DNA from: Stenotrophomonas sp. ZAC14D1_NAIMI4_1
GTDB taxonomy: Bacteria > Pseudomonadota > Gammaproteobacteria > Xanthomonadales > Xanthomonadaceae
Reading direction: 5' to 3'
Length of the DNA: 64,000 nt
Assembly (NCBI RefSeq): GCF_003086775.1
Contig: NZ_CP026001.1
Location: 4,638,462-4,702,461 of the forward strand
A model generated the notes under the pieces. That model made no database searches and had not been told where the DNA came from. It saw only the letters and a program-made list of their open reading frames with translations. Positions 46,787-57,069 of this stretch are shown piece by piece; the stretch's first letter is position 1, and each line of letters begins with the position of its first letter. The position numbers and the translations under genes were made by a program.

Positions 46787-46809
46787 CCCTTCCCCCTGGA
46801 GACACCCCA

Positions 46810-47835
<1,026 letters not shown>

Positions 47836-47894
47836 GGGCCCGGGTGGGGGCGCGCTATGCTGCAGCCCCCACCTGCAACTGCCACGGACGCACG

Positions 47895-48554
47895 ATGACC
47901 ACCATGGATGACGACACCCTGCTCGAACGCAGCTGGGAATTCCGCGAAGAGACCCTGTACCGCCAGCATTTCGGCGACACCGGCCCGGGCATCTTTCCGC
48001 TGGACATGGACCTGCTGCATGGGGTGTTCCAGCAGGAGGAAATCGATCCGCGCTGGCTGCACGTGGGCGTGTTCGCCTGCCCGCCGCATGGCGAGCGCCG
48101 GCACTGGGTGTACGTCAGCTCGGGCCTGTCCAATGCGTGGGAAGGCCCGCACGAGGATGGGGATTCCGGTTTCGGCGTCGAGCTGCTGATGGAAACGCAG
48201 GACGAGGCGCCCTGGGCATTGACCACCGTGCGCTGGTTCACCGCTTATCACTTGCTGCTGTGCCATGGGCGCATGCCAGGCGACCCGCTGTCGGCATGGG
48301 ACCGGCTGAAGCTGGGCATGCCGGTGGACCGCGCCGACAGCGCACTGCAGGCGATGGTGTTCATTCCCGCCCCGCACTTCCCGGGTCCGCAGCAGCTGCC
48401 CTCCGGGCGCTTTGATTTCCTGCAGCTGCTGCCGGTGACGCTGGACGAGCACGCCTTCGGCCGCGAGCACGGCTTTGAAACCGTGCTGGCCCAGCTCAGC
48501 GCCGCCGGCGCCGCGCCGGTCGTGGATCCGGCACGCGGCAGCATCGTGGGCTGA
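47895..48554 (+). CDS. Suppressor-of-fused (SUFU) domain protein
   Basis: A 219-residue soluble protein from ATG 47895. The SUFU-like pattern is seen in PLDMDLLHGVFQQEEIDPRWLHVGVFACPP, HWVYVSSGLSNAWEG, GFGVELLMETQDEAPWALTTVRWFTAYHLLLCHGR and FLQLLPVTLDEHAFGREHGFETVLAQL. Bacterial SUFU proteins are of unknown role; several act as immunity proteins in toxin loci. Here no toxin gene adjoins; the neighbours are an AKR gene and an amino-acid permease. Confidence 0.82.
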   Translation: MTTMDDDTLLERSWEFREETLYRQHFGDTGPGIFPLDMDLLHGVFQQEEIDPRWLHVGVFACPPHGERRHWVYVSSGLSNAWEGPHEDGDSGFGVELLMETQDEAPWALTTVRWFTAYHLLLCHGRMPGDPLSAWDRLKLGMPVDRADSALQAMVFIPAPHFPGPQQLPSGRFDFLQLLPVTLDEHAFGREHGFETVLAQLSAAGAAPVVDPARGSIVG

Positions 48555-48722
48555 CGTGCCCACCGGCGGGATCGGGGACACGGGTTTTGTGCCGATTCCG
48601 GCAGCCTGGTCGGGGCGCAGCGCGCGCCCTGGCGGGTATGACCCTCGTCAGTGGTAATGCTGCGCTGCGTTCGGTCACACTCGGGAACTTGTCGTTCCAA
48701 GTCATCCCCTTCCGAGGCCTGC

Positions 48723-50150
48723 ATGTCCCTGCTCCGGCGCAAGTCGCTAGATTCCGTCACTGTCCATGAAGCCGGTCGGCGCCTGGTGCCGACCCTCAGC
48801 TGGCCGCACCTGATCGCCCTGGGCATCGGCGCCATCGTCGGCACCGGCATCTACACGCTCATCGGCGTCGGCGCCAACCTGGCCGGCCCGGCGGTGCTGA
48901 TCTCCTTCGCCATCGCCGGTGCGGTCTGCGCCTGTGCGGCACTGGCCTATGCCGAGCTGTCGACGATGATGCCGGCGGCCGGCAGCGCCTATACCTACAG
49001 CTACAGCGCGCTGGGCGAGGTGTTCGCCTGGGTGGTGGGCTGGAGCCTGATCCTCGAGTACTCGCTGGTGGTCAGTACGGTAGCGGTCGGCTGGTCCGGC
49101 TACTTCGTCGGCTTCCTGGAATGGATCCACACCCAGTTCGGCATCGATATCACCCTGCCGGCCGCACTGGCCGCCGGGCCGCACGTGGCCGGTGGCTTCA
49201 TCAACCTGCCGGCGATCATCATCACCTGGCTGGTGGCGCTGATGCTGATGGCCGGTACCAAGGAAAGCGCCACGCTCAACGCCATCCTGGTGGTGTTCAA
49301 GCTGATCGCCCTGGCGGTGTTCGTGGCCGTCGCCCTGCCCGCCTTCGACCCCGCCAACCTGCAGCCGTTCATGCCGTATGGCTTTGCCAAGTCGCTCGGC
49401 CCCGATGGCGTCGAGCGTGGCGTAATGGCCGCGGCGGCGATCATCTTCTTCGCCTTCTACGGCTTCGACGCGATCTCCACCGCCGCCGAGGAAACCAAGA
49501 ACCCGGCTCGTGACCTGTCCATCGGCATCATCGGTTCGATGATCGGCTGCACCATCGTCTACGTGCTGGTGGCGCTGGCCGCCGTGGGCGCGATGAGCTA
49601 CGCGGTGTTCGGCCACAGCGCCGAGCCGCTGGCGCTGATCATGCGCGAGCTCGGCAGCCCGAAGGCGGCGATGTTCATCGGCGTGGTCGCGATCATCGCC
49701 CTGCCCACTGTGCTGCTGGCCTTCCTGTACGGGCAGAGCCGCATCTTCTTCGTGATGAGCCGCGATGGCCTGCTGCCGCGTGGCCTGTCCAAGGTCAACG
49801 CACGCACCGGCACGCCGGTGGCGACCACGCTGTTCACCGCCGTAGTGGTGTCGGCACTGGCCGGCGTTGCCCGCCTGGACGAAATCGCCGCCCTGGCCAA
49901 CGCCGGTACCCTGGCCGCGTTCACCGCGGTGGGTATCTGCCTGGTGGTGCTGCGCGTGCGCGAGCCGAACCGCGAGCGCAGCTTCCGCACGCCGCTGGCC
50001 TTCGTGGTCGGGCCGCTGGCCGCGCTGGGCTGCATCTACCTGTTCATCAGCCTGCCGCACACCACCCAGCTGTATTTCCTGATCTGGAACGTGGTCGGCC
50101 TGGTGCTGTACTTCCTGTACAGCCGCCGCAATGCGTTGATCGCGAAATAA
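48723..50150 (+). CDS. APC-superfamily cationic amino-acid permease
   Basis: A 475-residue permease with twelve or more membrane segments from ATG 48723; the frame is open further upstream, but without family similarity. Marks of the YfnA/CAT group are LSWPHLIALGIGAIVGTGIYTLIGVGANLAGPA, YAELSTMMPAAGSAYTYSYSALGE, FFAFYGFDAISTAAEETKNPARDLSIGI and YGQSRIFFVMSRDGLLPRGLSKVN. It imports basic or neutral amino acids; the exact substrate is open. A GTAG palindrome follows 12 bp after the stop. Confidence 0.9.
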   Translation: MSLLRRKSLDSVTVHEAGRRLVPTLSWPHLIALGIGAIVGTGIYTLIGVGANLAGPAVLISFAIAGAVCACAALAYAELSTMMPAAGSAYTYSYSALGEVFAWVVGWSLILEYSLVVSTVAVGWSGYFVGFLEWIHTQFGIDITLPAALAAGPHVAGGFINLPAIIITWLVALMLMAGTKESATLNAILVVFKLIALAVFVAVALPAFDPANLQPFMPYGFAKSLGPDGVERGVMAAAAIIFFAFYGFDAISTAAEETKNPARDLSIGIIGSMIGCTIVYVLVALAAVGAMSYAVFGHSAEPLALIMRELGSPKAAMFIGVVAIIALPTVLLAFLYGQSRIFFVMSRDGLLPRGLSKVNARTGTPVATTLFTAVVVSALAGVARLDEIAALANAGTLAAFTAVGICLVVLRVREPNRERSFRTPLAFVVGPLAALGCIYLFISLPHTTQLYFLIWNVVGLVLYFLYSRRNALIAK

Positions 50151-50161
50151 CCGGATCACCG

Positions 50162-50184
50162 GTAGTGCCGGCCGCTGGCCGGCA
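50162..50184. repeat. SMAG palindrome
   Basis: GTAG-TGCCGGCC-GCT-GGCCGGCA, the same subtype as the unit at 24452-24474, between the convergent permease and dipeptidase genes. Confidence 0.8.
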
Positions 50185-50198
50185 TTTCCTCGGGGCGG

Positions 50199-51440
50199 TC
50201 AGCCGCCCTGCTTTGCCGCGTAATCCTGCGCCTGCCGCATCACCCGCAGCAGGTTGCCGCCCCAGATGCCGGCGATCTGCTGCTCGGTGTAGCCCTTGCG
50301 CAGCAGCCACGCAGTGATCTTCGGCAACTGGCTGACGTCGGGCAGGTCGCTCAGGCCACCGCCACCATCCCAGTCCAGGCCGATGCCCACGTGTTCGGGG
50401 CCGACCACCGTGAGGATGTGTTCGAAGTGGGCGAAGAAGTCGTCCAGGCTGGCGTGGCGCACCGGGTGTTCGTGGTCCAGCGCCTGTTCGGCCTTCTGCA
50501 GGGCCACGCCCTGCTCGATGCCCATGCCTTCCCAGCCGCCCAGCTGCTTGCTCAGCGCTTCTTCGGCCTGCTTGCGTTCGGGCGTTTTGGCAGTGTCGAT
50601 CAGGTAACCGCCATAGGCATTCACCTGGATCACGCCGCCGGCCTTGGCCAGCTGGCGCAGGCGTGCATCGTCGAGGTTGCGCGGGTGGTTGTAGACCGCC
50701 TTGGCCGAGCTGTGCGACAGCACGAACGGCACCGGCATCATCGCCAGCAGGTCATCGAACACCGCATCGGAGGCGTGCGACTGGTCGATGACGATGCCCA
50801 GTTTCACCGCCGCGCGCACCAGATCCTTGCCCGCCGGGCTCAGCCCCTTCCACTCCGCGCCCTTGGGGTCGGTTGCCGAATCGGCGAACTCGTTGTTGGC
50901 GAAGTGCACGGTGCTGAGCAGGCGCAGGCCGGCGCGGTGGTAGAACGAGAGCAGGCTGGGGTCTTCCACCAGCGGGCTGGCGTTTTCCATGCTGATGTAG
51001 ACCACGCGCTTGCCAGCGGCCTTGATGCGCGCGGCATCATCGGCGGTCAGCGCCAGCGCGAAGCGATCGGGGTTGGCCGCCAGCATCTGCCGGATCTCCA
51101 GCAGGCGCTGCAGGCCGTGGTCGCGCTCGGCCAGGTGGGCGGCGGGAGTGCGATCGCCCTGGTCGGTGTAGATCGCCCAGAAGCCCCCATCCAGCGCGCC
51201 CTCGACCATGCGCGGGTAATCCACCTGCGAAAGCGCGTTGTGATCGTGCCGCTGTTCGATGTCGAAGCCAGCGCGGCCGAAGTTGGCCGGCGTATCCAGA
51301 TGGCTGTCCAGGGTCAGCAGGCGCTGCTGCAGGGTCTTGGCGCGGGCCAGCTCCTGCGCGCTGAACTCGATGGCATGGGCGGACAGCGGCGCACACAGCG
51401 CCAGAGCAAGCAACAGGGACAGGCGACGCAGCGATGGCAT
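50199..51440 (-). CDS. Membrane-dipeptidase family (M19) zinc dipeptidase, secreted
   Basis: A 413-residue enzyme with a signal peptide (MPSLRRLSLLLALALCAPLSAHA). The M19 metal-binding residues are visible: His-x-Asp in LLTLDSHLDTPANF, Glu in VVYISMENASPL, and His in VIDQSHASD and FVLSHSSAKAVYNHPRN. VGIGLDWDGGGG and IAGIWGGNLLRV near the C-terminus are family hallmarks. It hydrolyses dipeptides, including D-residue dipeptides in some bacteria, in the periplasm. A composite GTAG palindrome separates it from the gene upstream. Confidence 0.92.
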   Translation of the reverse strand: MPSLRRLSLLLALALCAPLSAHAIEFSAQELARAKTLQQRLLTLDSHLDTPANFGRAGFDIEQRHDHNALSQVDYPRMVEGALDGGFWAIYTDQGDRTPAAHLAERDHGLQRLLEIRQMLAANPDRFALALTADDAARIKAAGKRVVYISMENASPLVEDPSLLSFYHRAGLRLLSTVHFANNEFADSATDPKGAEWKGLSPAGKDLVRAAVKLGIVIDQSHASDAVFDDLLAMMPVPFVLSHSSAKAVYNHPRNLDDARLRQLAKAGGVIQVNAYGGYLIDTAKTPERKQAEEALSKQLGGWEGMGIEQGVALQKAEQALDHEHPVRHASLDDFFAHFEHILTVVGPEHVGIGLDWDGGGGLSDLPDVSQLPKITAWLLRKGYTEQQIAGIWGGNLLRVMRQAQDYAAKQGG

Positions 51441-51495
51441 GGGCTTTCACCGGCAAAGGGAAGAGCCCGACCATAGCGCTGCGGCCCGCCGTTTT

Positions 51496-51554
51496 GTAGA
51501 GCCGAGCCCATGCTCGGCTGCCAGGCAGATCAGCCGAGCGTGGGCTCGGCTCTA
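51496..51554. repeat. SMAG dimer, inverted
   Basis: Two palindromic units in mirror orientation, GTAG-AGCCGAGC (51496 on) and GCTCGGCT-CTAC (to 51554), can form one long hairpin of about 24 bp arms. It lies between rlmI-like and the dipeptidase gene. Confidence 0.8.
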
Positions 51555-51564
51555 CACGTTGAAA

Positions 51565-52734
51565 TCAATCAACCACGCGGCAGAACACGGCCTTCAGGTA
51601 ACGCGATTCCTGCACGTGGGCCATGAACGGATGGTCCGGACCGGCGCCGGCCACCTTCAGGATCTGGATCGTGCGGCCGGAGAAATAGGCCGCGCGGCGC
51701 AGCATGTCCAGGAACTGGTCCTCGGCCACCAGGCCGGTGCAGGAGAACGTGGCGAACAGGCCGCCCGGCTTGACCACGCCCAGCGCCAGCTTGTTCATGT
51801 CCAGGTACTTCTTCAGCGCGGTGATGACCTGGTCGCGGTCGCGGGTCATCTTCGCCGGGTCCAGGATCACCACGTCGTACTGCTCGCCGCGGTTGGCGGC
51901 ATCGCGCAGCCACGGGAAGATGTCGGACTGGATGAACTTCGGGCGCACGTTGTTCAGGCGCGAATTGCCCTTGGCGATCTGGATGACGTCTTCATCGATG
52001 TCGATGCCGACCACTTCCGACGCACCGCGTGCGGCCGCATACACGGCGAAACCGCCGGTGTTGCAGCACAGGTCGAGCACGCTCTTGCCTTCCACCTGCT
52101 GGCTCAGCCACTCACGGTTCTCGCGCTGGTCGGCGAAGAAGCCGGTCTTGTGCGCACCGGCCGGATCGGCGCGGAACTTGATGCCATGCTCGGTGATCAC
52201 CGACGCTTCGGTGGTGGTGTTGCCGTGGAAGTCGAAGCTTTCCTGCTTCTGCACGTGTTCGTCGGCGAAGCTGTGGAAGCGGCAGCCCGGGAACTGTTCG
52301 CGCAGGGCGTCGTAGATCCACTCGCGGTGGCGGAACATGCCGGCGGCGAAGAATTCGACCACCACCAGGTCGTTGTAACGGTCCACCACCAGGCCGGACA
52401 GGCCGTCGCCTTCGCTGTGCACCACGCGCCAGGCGTCGGACACCGCATCGAGCTTCAGCACGCCGCGGCGCAGTTCGACCGCCTGGGCGATCTTGCGCGA
52501 GAACCAGCCGGCATCGACCGGCACGTTCGGGTCGGTTTCAAGGATGCGCACGGCGATGCGCGAGTGCCCGTTGTAGAAGCCACGGCCGATGAACTCGCCA
52601 TCGATGCCGACCACGTCGACGATGGAACCGGGCTTGGGCCGGACGGTCGGCTTCTCGACCAGTTTCTGGAAGATCCACGGGTGGCTGGAGCGCCACGCGT
52701 TCTTGAGGCGGACAACGGGAAGGGGGGTATTCAT
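51565..52734 (-). CDS. PUA-domain class I rRNA cytosine methyltransferase (RlmI-like)
   Basis: A 389-residue SAM enzyme from ATG 52734. The N-terminal PUA domain is VVRLKNAWRSSHPWIFQKLVE; the middle has GLVVDRYNDLVVVEFF and AHKTGFFADQRENREWL; the catalytic domain has motif I VLDLCCNTGGFAVYAA, VVGIDIDEDVIQIAK, VVILDPAKM and the Cys of FSCTG in place of the usual SCSxx active-site Cys. E. coli RlmI methylates C1962 of 23S rRNA. The start is favoured because it begins MNTPLPVVRLK, the PUA strand. Confidence 0.88.
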   Translation of the reverse strand: MNTPLPVVRLKNAWRSSHPWIFQKLVEKPTVRPKPGSIVDVVGIDGEFIGRGFYNGHSRIAVRILETDPNVPVDAGWFSRKIAQAVELRRGVLKLDAVSDAWRVVHSEGDGLSGLVVDRYNDLVVVEFFAAGMFRHREWIYDALREQFPGCRFHSFADEHVQKQESFDFHGNTTTEASVITEHGIKFRADPAGAHKTGFFADQRENREWLSQQVEGKSVLDLCCNTGGFAVYAAARGASEVVGIDIDEDVIQIAKGNSRLNNVRPKFIQSDIFPWLRDAANRGEQYDVVILDPAKMTRDRDQVITALKKYLDMNKLALGVVKPGGLFATFSCTGLVAEDQFLDMLRRAAYFSGRTIQILKVAGAGPDHPFMAHVQESRYLKAVFCRVVD

Positions 52735-52792
52735 CAGCCTATTGTAGCCGGGGGGCACCGGGGGCCGGAAATCCGTGGGGCGGGGGCGGCAT

Positions 52793-52821
52793 TTGACGGC
52801 GGCCCGGCCAGGCCGCAGAAT
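52793..52821 (+). promoter_or_regulatory. Promoter of the riboswitch-terC transcript
   Basis: -35 TTGACG at 52793-52798, 17-bp spacer, -10 CAGAAT at 52816-52821. Transcription would start near 52828, right at the first base pairs of the riboswitch. Confidence 0.6.
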
Positions 52822-52825
52822 CGGC

Positions 52826-52945
52826 CCCAGAAGGGGAGTAGCTCCCAGACGTTGTCGCCGTCAATTCGAGCCCGCAGGCTCCGGTGCAACGGCAATCCCA
52901 CCCGCGTGGGGTTGCGAGCGAGACCTTCGCCGTACTGGCGAAGCT
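52826..52945 (+). ncRNA. yybP-ykoY manganese riboswitch
   Basis: The conserved elements of the Mn2+ aptamer are present in order: AAGGGGAGTAGC at 52831-52842, CCGTCAATTCG at 52859-52869, a GC-rich stem, and GCGAGCGAGACC at 52914-52925. A perfect hairpin CTTCGCC-GTACT-GGCGAAG follows at 52924-52942. No T-run follows it, so control may be at translation or through a Rho-dependent step rather than an intrinsic terminator. It lies 84 bp upstream of an Alx/TerC gene, a known partner of this riboswitch class. Confidence 0.9.
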
Positions 52946-53028
52946 CTGTCCCTGGATCCCCCTCCCGATCCTCCGTTGCAGATCCTCGCCGTCCGGCTTG
53001 GCATTCATCTTTCCAACGGATATTCCCA

Positions 53029-53991
53029 ATGCAGACGATCGGTAATGTGTGGATGTGGGGCGGCTTCGTGGCGGTGGTCATCATCGCCCTGCTCGTCGAC
53101 CTGGTGTTGATGCGCCACGGCGGACCGCACAAGGTCACCTTCAAGGAGGCCCTGTGGTGGTCCATCGGCTGGGTCGCGCTGGCCCTGCTGTTCAACGCAG
53201 GCCTCTGGTATTACCTCAGCGAGACCGCCGGCCAGGTGGTGGCCAACAAGGTCGGCCTGGAGTTCCTGACCGGCTACCTGGTCGAGAAGGCCCTGGCGGT
53301 GGACAACATCTTTGTCTTCCTGATGATCATGAGCTACTTCGCGGTGCCGGAGGAGCAGCGCCAGAAGGTGCTGATCATCGGCATCCTGGGCGCGATCGTG
53401 CTGCGTACGATCATGATCTTCGCCGGCAGCGTGCTGATCAGCCAGTTCCATTGGCTGCTCTACGTGTTCGGTGCCTTCCTGCTCTTCACCGGCTGGAAGA
53501 TGTGGTTCGCCGCCGGCCAGGAGCCGGACCTGGAGACCAACCCGGCCCTGCGCTGGATGCGCAAGCACCTGCGCCTGCTGCCGGACTACGCCGGCAACGC
53601 GATGAGCGTGATGCGCGACGGCAAGCGCTGGTTCACCCCGCTGTTCGCGGTGCTGATCCTGATCGCGGTGACCGACGTGATCTTCGCGGTGGACAGCATC
53701 CCGGCGATCTTCGCCATCACCACCGACCCGTTCATCGTGCTCACCTCCAACGTGTTCGCGGTGCTGGGCCTGCGTGCGATGTTCTTCCTGCTGGCCGGCA
53801 TGGCCGACCGCTTCCACTTGCTGCCGTACGGCCTGGCGCTGGTGCTGGGCTTCATCGGCATCAAGATGATGATCATCGACCTGTTCAAGATCCCGACCCC
53901 GGTGTCGCTGGGCGTGGTCGCCGCGATCATCGCCGCCACCGTGGTGCTCAGCCTGAAGTACCCGCCGAAGGAAGACGCCGGCCAGGCCTGA
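53029..53991 (+). CDS. TerC/Alx-family membrane protein, manganese export
   Basis: A 320-residue protein, the length of E. coli Alx, with eight to nine membrane segments. Family motifs are LTGYLVEKALAVDNIFVFLMIMSYF (acidic EKxLAVDN pattern), LRTIMIFAGSVLI, and AVTDVIFAVDSIPAIFAITTDPFIVLTSNVFAVLGLRAMFF in the second half, with the paired acidic residues that bind metal. Alx lowers cytosolic Mn2+ and is riboswitch-controlled; the aptamer upstream supports the same role. The ribosome binding site is weak (AACGGA), which fits translational regulation. Confidence 0.92.
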   Translation: MQTIGNVWMWGGFVAVVIIALLVDLVLMRHGGPHKVTFKEALWWSIGWVALALLFNAGLWYYLSETAGQVVANKVGLEFLTGYLVEKALAVDNIFVFLMIMSYFAVPEEQRQKVLIIGILGAIVLRTIMIFAGSVLISQFHWLLYVFGAFLLFTGWKMWFAAGQEPDLETNPALRWMRKHLRLLPDYAGNAMSVMRDGKRWFTPLFAVLILIAVTDVIFAVDSIPAIFAITTDPFIVLTSNVFAVLGLRAMFFLLAGMADRFHLLPYGLALVLGFIGIKMMIIDLFKIPTPVSLGVVAAIIAATVVLSLKYPPKEDAGQA

Positions 53992-54098
53992 GCCTGACCG
54001 GCCTGCGGCACGCGGCCGGCGGGATTGTCCCGTCGGCCGCTTCCACTCTCCCGTTGCGCTGGCCTTGGTTTCGCGCCGGCCACCGCCATTGCTGAGGT

Positions 54099-54878
54099 AT
54101 GGACAACAACACGCCCCTGCCCGCCGGTGACGTGCCGGCCCCCCGCAACGACCGCATGCGCATCCTGCGGGCGTTCAATGTCAGCCTGGCCGCCGTGCTG
54201 GTGCTGGTGGCCGTGTTCGCCCTGCAGGGCAGCTTCGACTGGCGGCCGTGGGCGGTGGCACCGCTGGAGGCCAAGGGCCTGCTGGGGCTGATCGGCGGGC
54301 CGATGCTGCACGCCTCGGTCGAGCACATCGCCGCCAATGGCTTTGCGATCCTGATCCTCGGCACCCTGGCCGGCAGCGTGTACCCGAAAGCCACCGTGCG
54401 TGCCCTGCCCCTGCTGTGGCTGGGTTCGGGCATCGGCGCATGGATGCTGGGCAACCCCGGCAGCGTGCACCTGGGCGCCAGCGGCGTGACCCACGGCCTG
54501 ATGTTCCTGCTGGCCAGCCTGGGCCTGCTGCGCCGCGACCGCGCAGCCATTGCCACCGGCCTGATCGGCATGCTGTTCTACGGCGGCATGCTGATGACCA
54601 TCCTGCCGCATGCCGACGGCGTGTCCTGGCAGTCGCACATGGGCGGCGCCTTTGCCGGCATCATCGCTGCGCTGCTGTTCCGCAATGCCGACCCGATGAC
54701 GCCACGCCAGCACTACAGCTGGGAGGACGAGGAGGACGAGGTCGAGGCGCTGGCCGACGACGAGCTTGAGCCGCCCTCGCCGCGCCGCGTGCCGGTGCTG
54801 TGGCAGCCGCGAGAGGGGCACGATTACGTGGTGGTCCCCTTCCGCCGGCCGGACGAGCCGCGCGACCGCACCTCCTAG
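54099..54878 (+). CDS. Rhomboid-family intramembrane serine protease
   Basis: A 259-residue protein with about six membrane segments (25-200) and a long acidic C-terminal tail (EDEEDEVEALADDELEP). The rhomboid motifs are PMLHASVEHIAAN (His and Asn of the oxyanion region), LGASGVTHGLMF with the catalytic Ser in GASG, and WQSHMGGAFAGIIAALLF with the catalytic His. These proteases cut membrane-protein substrates within the bilayer. Its end overlaps the convergent gene end by 4 nt. Substrates are unknown. Confidence 0.88.
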   Translation: MDNNTPLPAGDVPAPRNDRMRILRAFNVSLAAVLVLVAVFALQGSFDWRPWAVAPLEAKGLLGLIGGPMLHASVEHIAANGFAILILGTLAGSVYPKATVRALPLLWLGSGIGAWMLGNPGSVHLGASGVTHGLMFLLASLGLLRRDRAAIATGLIGMLFYGGMLMTILPHADGVSWQSHMGGAFAGIIAALLFRNADPMTPRQHYSWEDEEDEVEALADDELEPPSPRRVPVLWQPREGHDYVVVPFRRPDEPRDRTS

Positions 54879-55843
54879 CGCGGCATCCTGCCTGTGAGCG
54901 ACGAGCGCAGGAAATGCACGGCAAAGAACAGCATCACCGGCGCCGCGAACAGGATGAAGGTCACGATCAGGGCGAACATGAAGGGCTGTTCGGCCCAGGT
55001 GTAGAGGACCCCGCCACTGCGCGGGGACCAGGAGACGTACCGCCCGCTTCCCAGGCTGCGCAGCGCCGACAGCAGCGCTGAGCCACCGAACATCAGCAGG
55101 AAGGCACCCAGCCAGGCGAACGTCACGCGGATCATCACGGGCAATCGCTCCCCCTGAGGCCGGCGATCCGGCCGACGCCCGGCAGGCACGCCATGCAAGC
55201 GTGCCTCGCGTTCGGCACGCTTTCTCTGCTTTCGCGTCATCGGCCGCGGCCTCGCCGTCGGCGGTGGGGTCGCGGCCACCGTGTCCGGGGACGGCGCAAT
55301 GTCGACCACGTGGTCAGGCACGGGAAGCTCCAGGTAGGACGCCAGCGTCTGCATCCACTGGGTGGTGCGCCGGCTGCCCAGCGCCATCGGCACCGTGACG
55401 GGGGTCAACGCGTGCGCACTGCCGTCTTCCAGGATCAGCCACAAGGTGGTGCTGGCGTAATACCGGTGCCGGATGCGGCGCAGTTCCATGCGCAGCGGCG
55501 CAGCCAGCGGGAAGGTCTGTGACCGCTCGCGCAGGCCAAGCAGGTAGGTGGTACTGGACCGGCCGATGCCTCGACCACGCGAGAGAAGCAGGGTCTCGCG
55601 CATCTCGCCGTACACCAGCAGGGTCACCGACAGCACGACGACCAGCAGCCCGACCACGGCCAACGTGAGCAGGTCCAGCCCGCCCAGCCGGGCCAGGCGA
55701 GGACCGGCCGCAACAAGCAGCAGCCCCACCAGTACCGGTCCCGCCGTGCCAACGAACAGGCAGAGGCCTGCCTGCAGCACATTGCAGGAACGTATCTGCA
55801 GGTCACCCTGCGGCGTTTGACGATAGCGATGCAACAGCAGCAT
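54875..55843 (-). CDS. Membrane protein of unknown function
   Basis: A 322-residue protein with four membrane segments in two pairs (about 25-80 and 240-310) that flank a soluble region containing YYASTTLWLILEDGSAHALTPVTVP and a very basic Arg/Pro segment (ARPRPMTRKQRKRAEREARLHG). I do not recognise the family. The ordering suggests a membrane-anchored protein with a beta-rich cytosolic or periplasmic domain. The neighbours (rhomboid protease, glpQ) give no functional link. Confidence 0.75.
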   Translation of the reverse strand: MLLLHRYRQTPQGDLQIRSCNVLQAGLCLFVGTAGPVLVGLLLVAAGPRLARLGGLDLLTLAVVGLLVVVLSVTLLVYGEMRETLLLSRGRGIGRSSTTYLLGLRERSQTFPLAAPLRMELRRIRHRYYASTTLWLILEDGSAHALTPVTVPMALGSRRTTQWMQTLASYLELPVPDHVVDIAPSPDTVAATPPPTARPRPMTRKQRKRAEREARLHGVPAGRRPDRRPQGERLPVMIRVTFAWLGAFLLMFGGSALLSALRSLGSGRYVSWSPRSGGVLYTWAEQPFMFALIVTFILFAAPVMLFFAVHFLRSSLTGRMPR

Positions 55844-55918
55844 CCGGCCTCCCTTCCTTGGTCGGCTCCCTCGCAGCCTGCGCCCAGTATGCCCGCGATC
55901 GGCGCTGCATCCACATAG

Positions 55919-55944
55919 GTAGCGGCCGGGCTGTGCCCGGCGGC
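55919..55944. repeat. SMAG palindrome
   Basis: GTAG followed by GCCGGGC-TGT-GCCCGGC at 55925-55941, just before the glpQ stop codon side and after the membrane-protein gene start. Confidence 0.7.
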
Positions 55945-55953
55945 GTTGACGGG

Positions 55954-57069
55954 TCAGTTCGCGGCGTTCCCCGCCGCGCCCATGCCGTCCACCGCCTGTC
56001 GGCCCAGCGCCGGGTCATCGGTGAAGAACGCATCGATGCCGGTGGCCAGGTAGGCACGCATCTCGGCGATCGAGCCTTCCGGGTTGCGCGCGCTGTCGGC
56101 ACCCTTGCGCAGGTTGCTGGCCTGGAAATGGTTTTCCGGGCGGAAGGTGTACGGGATCACCATCAGGCCGGCCGCATGTGCGTCACGCACCAGCGCCGTC
56201 GGCGTGCCCAGCGCACCGTTGGCCTCAAGCGGGATGATCGAACGCAGCTCCGGGCCGATGCCATCGGCGTAGCTGGCGATGTCCTTCAGCCCGGCCGGGG
56301 TCATCATCTGCGCATAGGTAAGCGTGCCACCGGCCTTGGCGACATCGGCCGGGCGGGCATCGCCCTTCCACAGCAGCTGCAGCAGGCGGATGTTGCTGCC
56401 ACGGCCGATCTTGCCGCGCAGGTAGCGCAGGTTGGCGGTCTCGAACGACTGGATCGTGACCGGTGCGACGGCGGTATAGGCATTGCCGCGCAGCGCGGCC
56501 AGCACCTTGTCTTCCATCGGCAGGCCGATGGACTGGAAGTAGGTCGGGTGCTTGATTTCCGGCACCAGGCCGATGCCGCGGTTGGCACGGCCGGCCTGCT
56601 GGACAAGGAACGCCAGGATTTCGTCCAGGGTGGCGATGCGGAACTGGCCGTCGAAGGCGGTGCTGCGCAGTTCCGGCAGGCGCTCGCGGGTGTAGAGGGT
56701 CTTCAGCTCGGCCAGGGTGAAGTCTTCGGTGAACCAGCCTTCGACCTTCTCGCCATCGATGACCTTGGTAGTCTTCCGCTTGGCGAATTCCTTGTGCTCG
56801 GCGACGTCGGTGGTGCCACCGATCTCGTTCTCGTGGCGGGCCACCAGCACGCCGTCCTTGGTCATCACCAGGTCCGGCTCGATGTAGTCGGCGCCATCGG
56901 AGATGGCCTGCGCGTAGGCCGCCAGCGTGTGCTCGGGCAGCAGCGCGCTGGCGCCACGGTGGCCGTAGACCGAGACCTTGGCCGTGGCCGGGATGGAAGT
57001 TTCAGCACTCATGGCCACCGATGGTGCCACGGCCAGCGACAACAGCAACGCACAACCCCACGACTTCAC
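55954..57069 (-). CDS. glpQ: Periplasmic glycerophosphodiester phosphodiesterase
   Basis: GlpQ hydrolyses deacylated phospholipids to glycerol 3-phosphate. The 371-residue protein has a signal peptide (MKSWGCALLLSLAVAPSVAMSA) and the GDPD catalytic set: YGHRGASALLPEHTLAAY, YIEPDLVMTKDGVLVARHEN and VPEIKHPTYF, giving the active-site His pair and the metal-binding Glu and Asp. The insert with FTLAELKTLYTRERLPELRS is characteristic of the periplasmic type. No glpT lies adjacent. Confidence 0.92.
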   Translation of the reverse strand: MKSWGCALLLSLAVAPSVAMSAETSIPATAKVSVYGHRGASALLPEHTLAAYAQAISDGADYIEPDLVMTKDGVLVARHENEIGGTTDVAEHKEFAKRKTTKVIDGEKVEGWFTEDFTLAELKTLYTRERLPELRSTAFDGQFRIATLDEILAFLVQQAGRANRGIGLVPEIKHPTYFQSIGLPMEDKVLAALRGNAYTAVAPVTIQSFETANLRYLRGKIGRGSNIRLLQLLWKGDARPADVAKAGGTLTYAQMMTPAGLKDIASYADGIGPELRSIIPLEANGALGTPTALVRDAHAAGLMVIPYTFRPENHFQASNLRKGADSARNPEGSIAEMRAYLATGIDAFFTDDPALGRQAVDGMGAAGNAAN

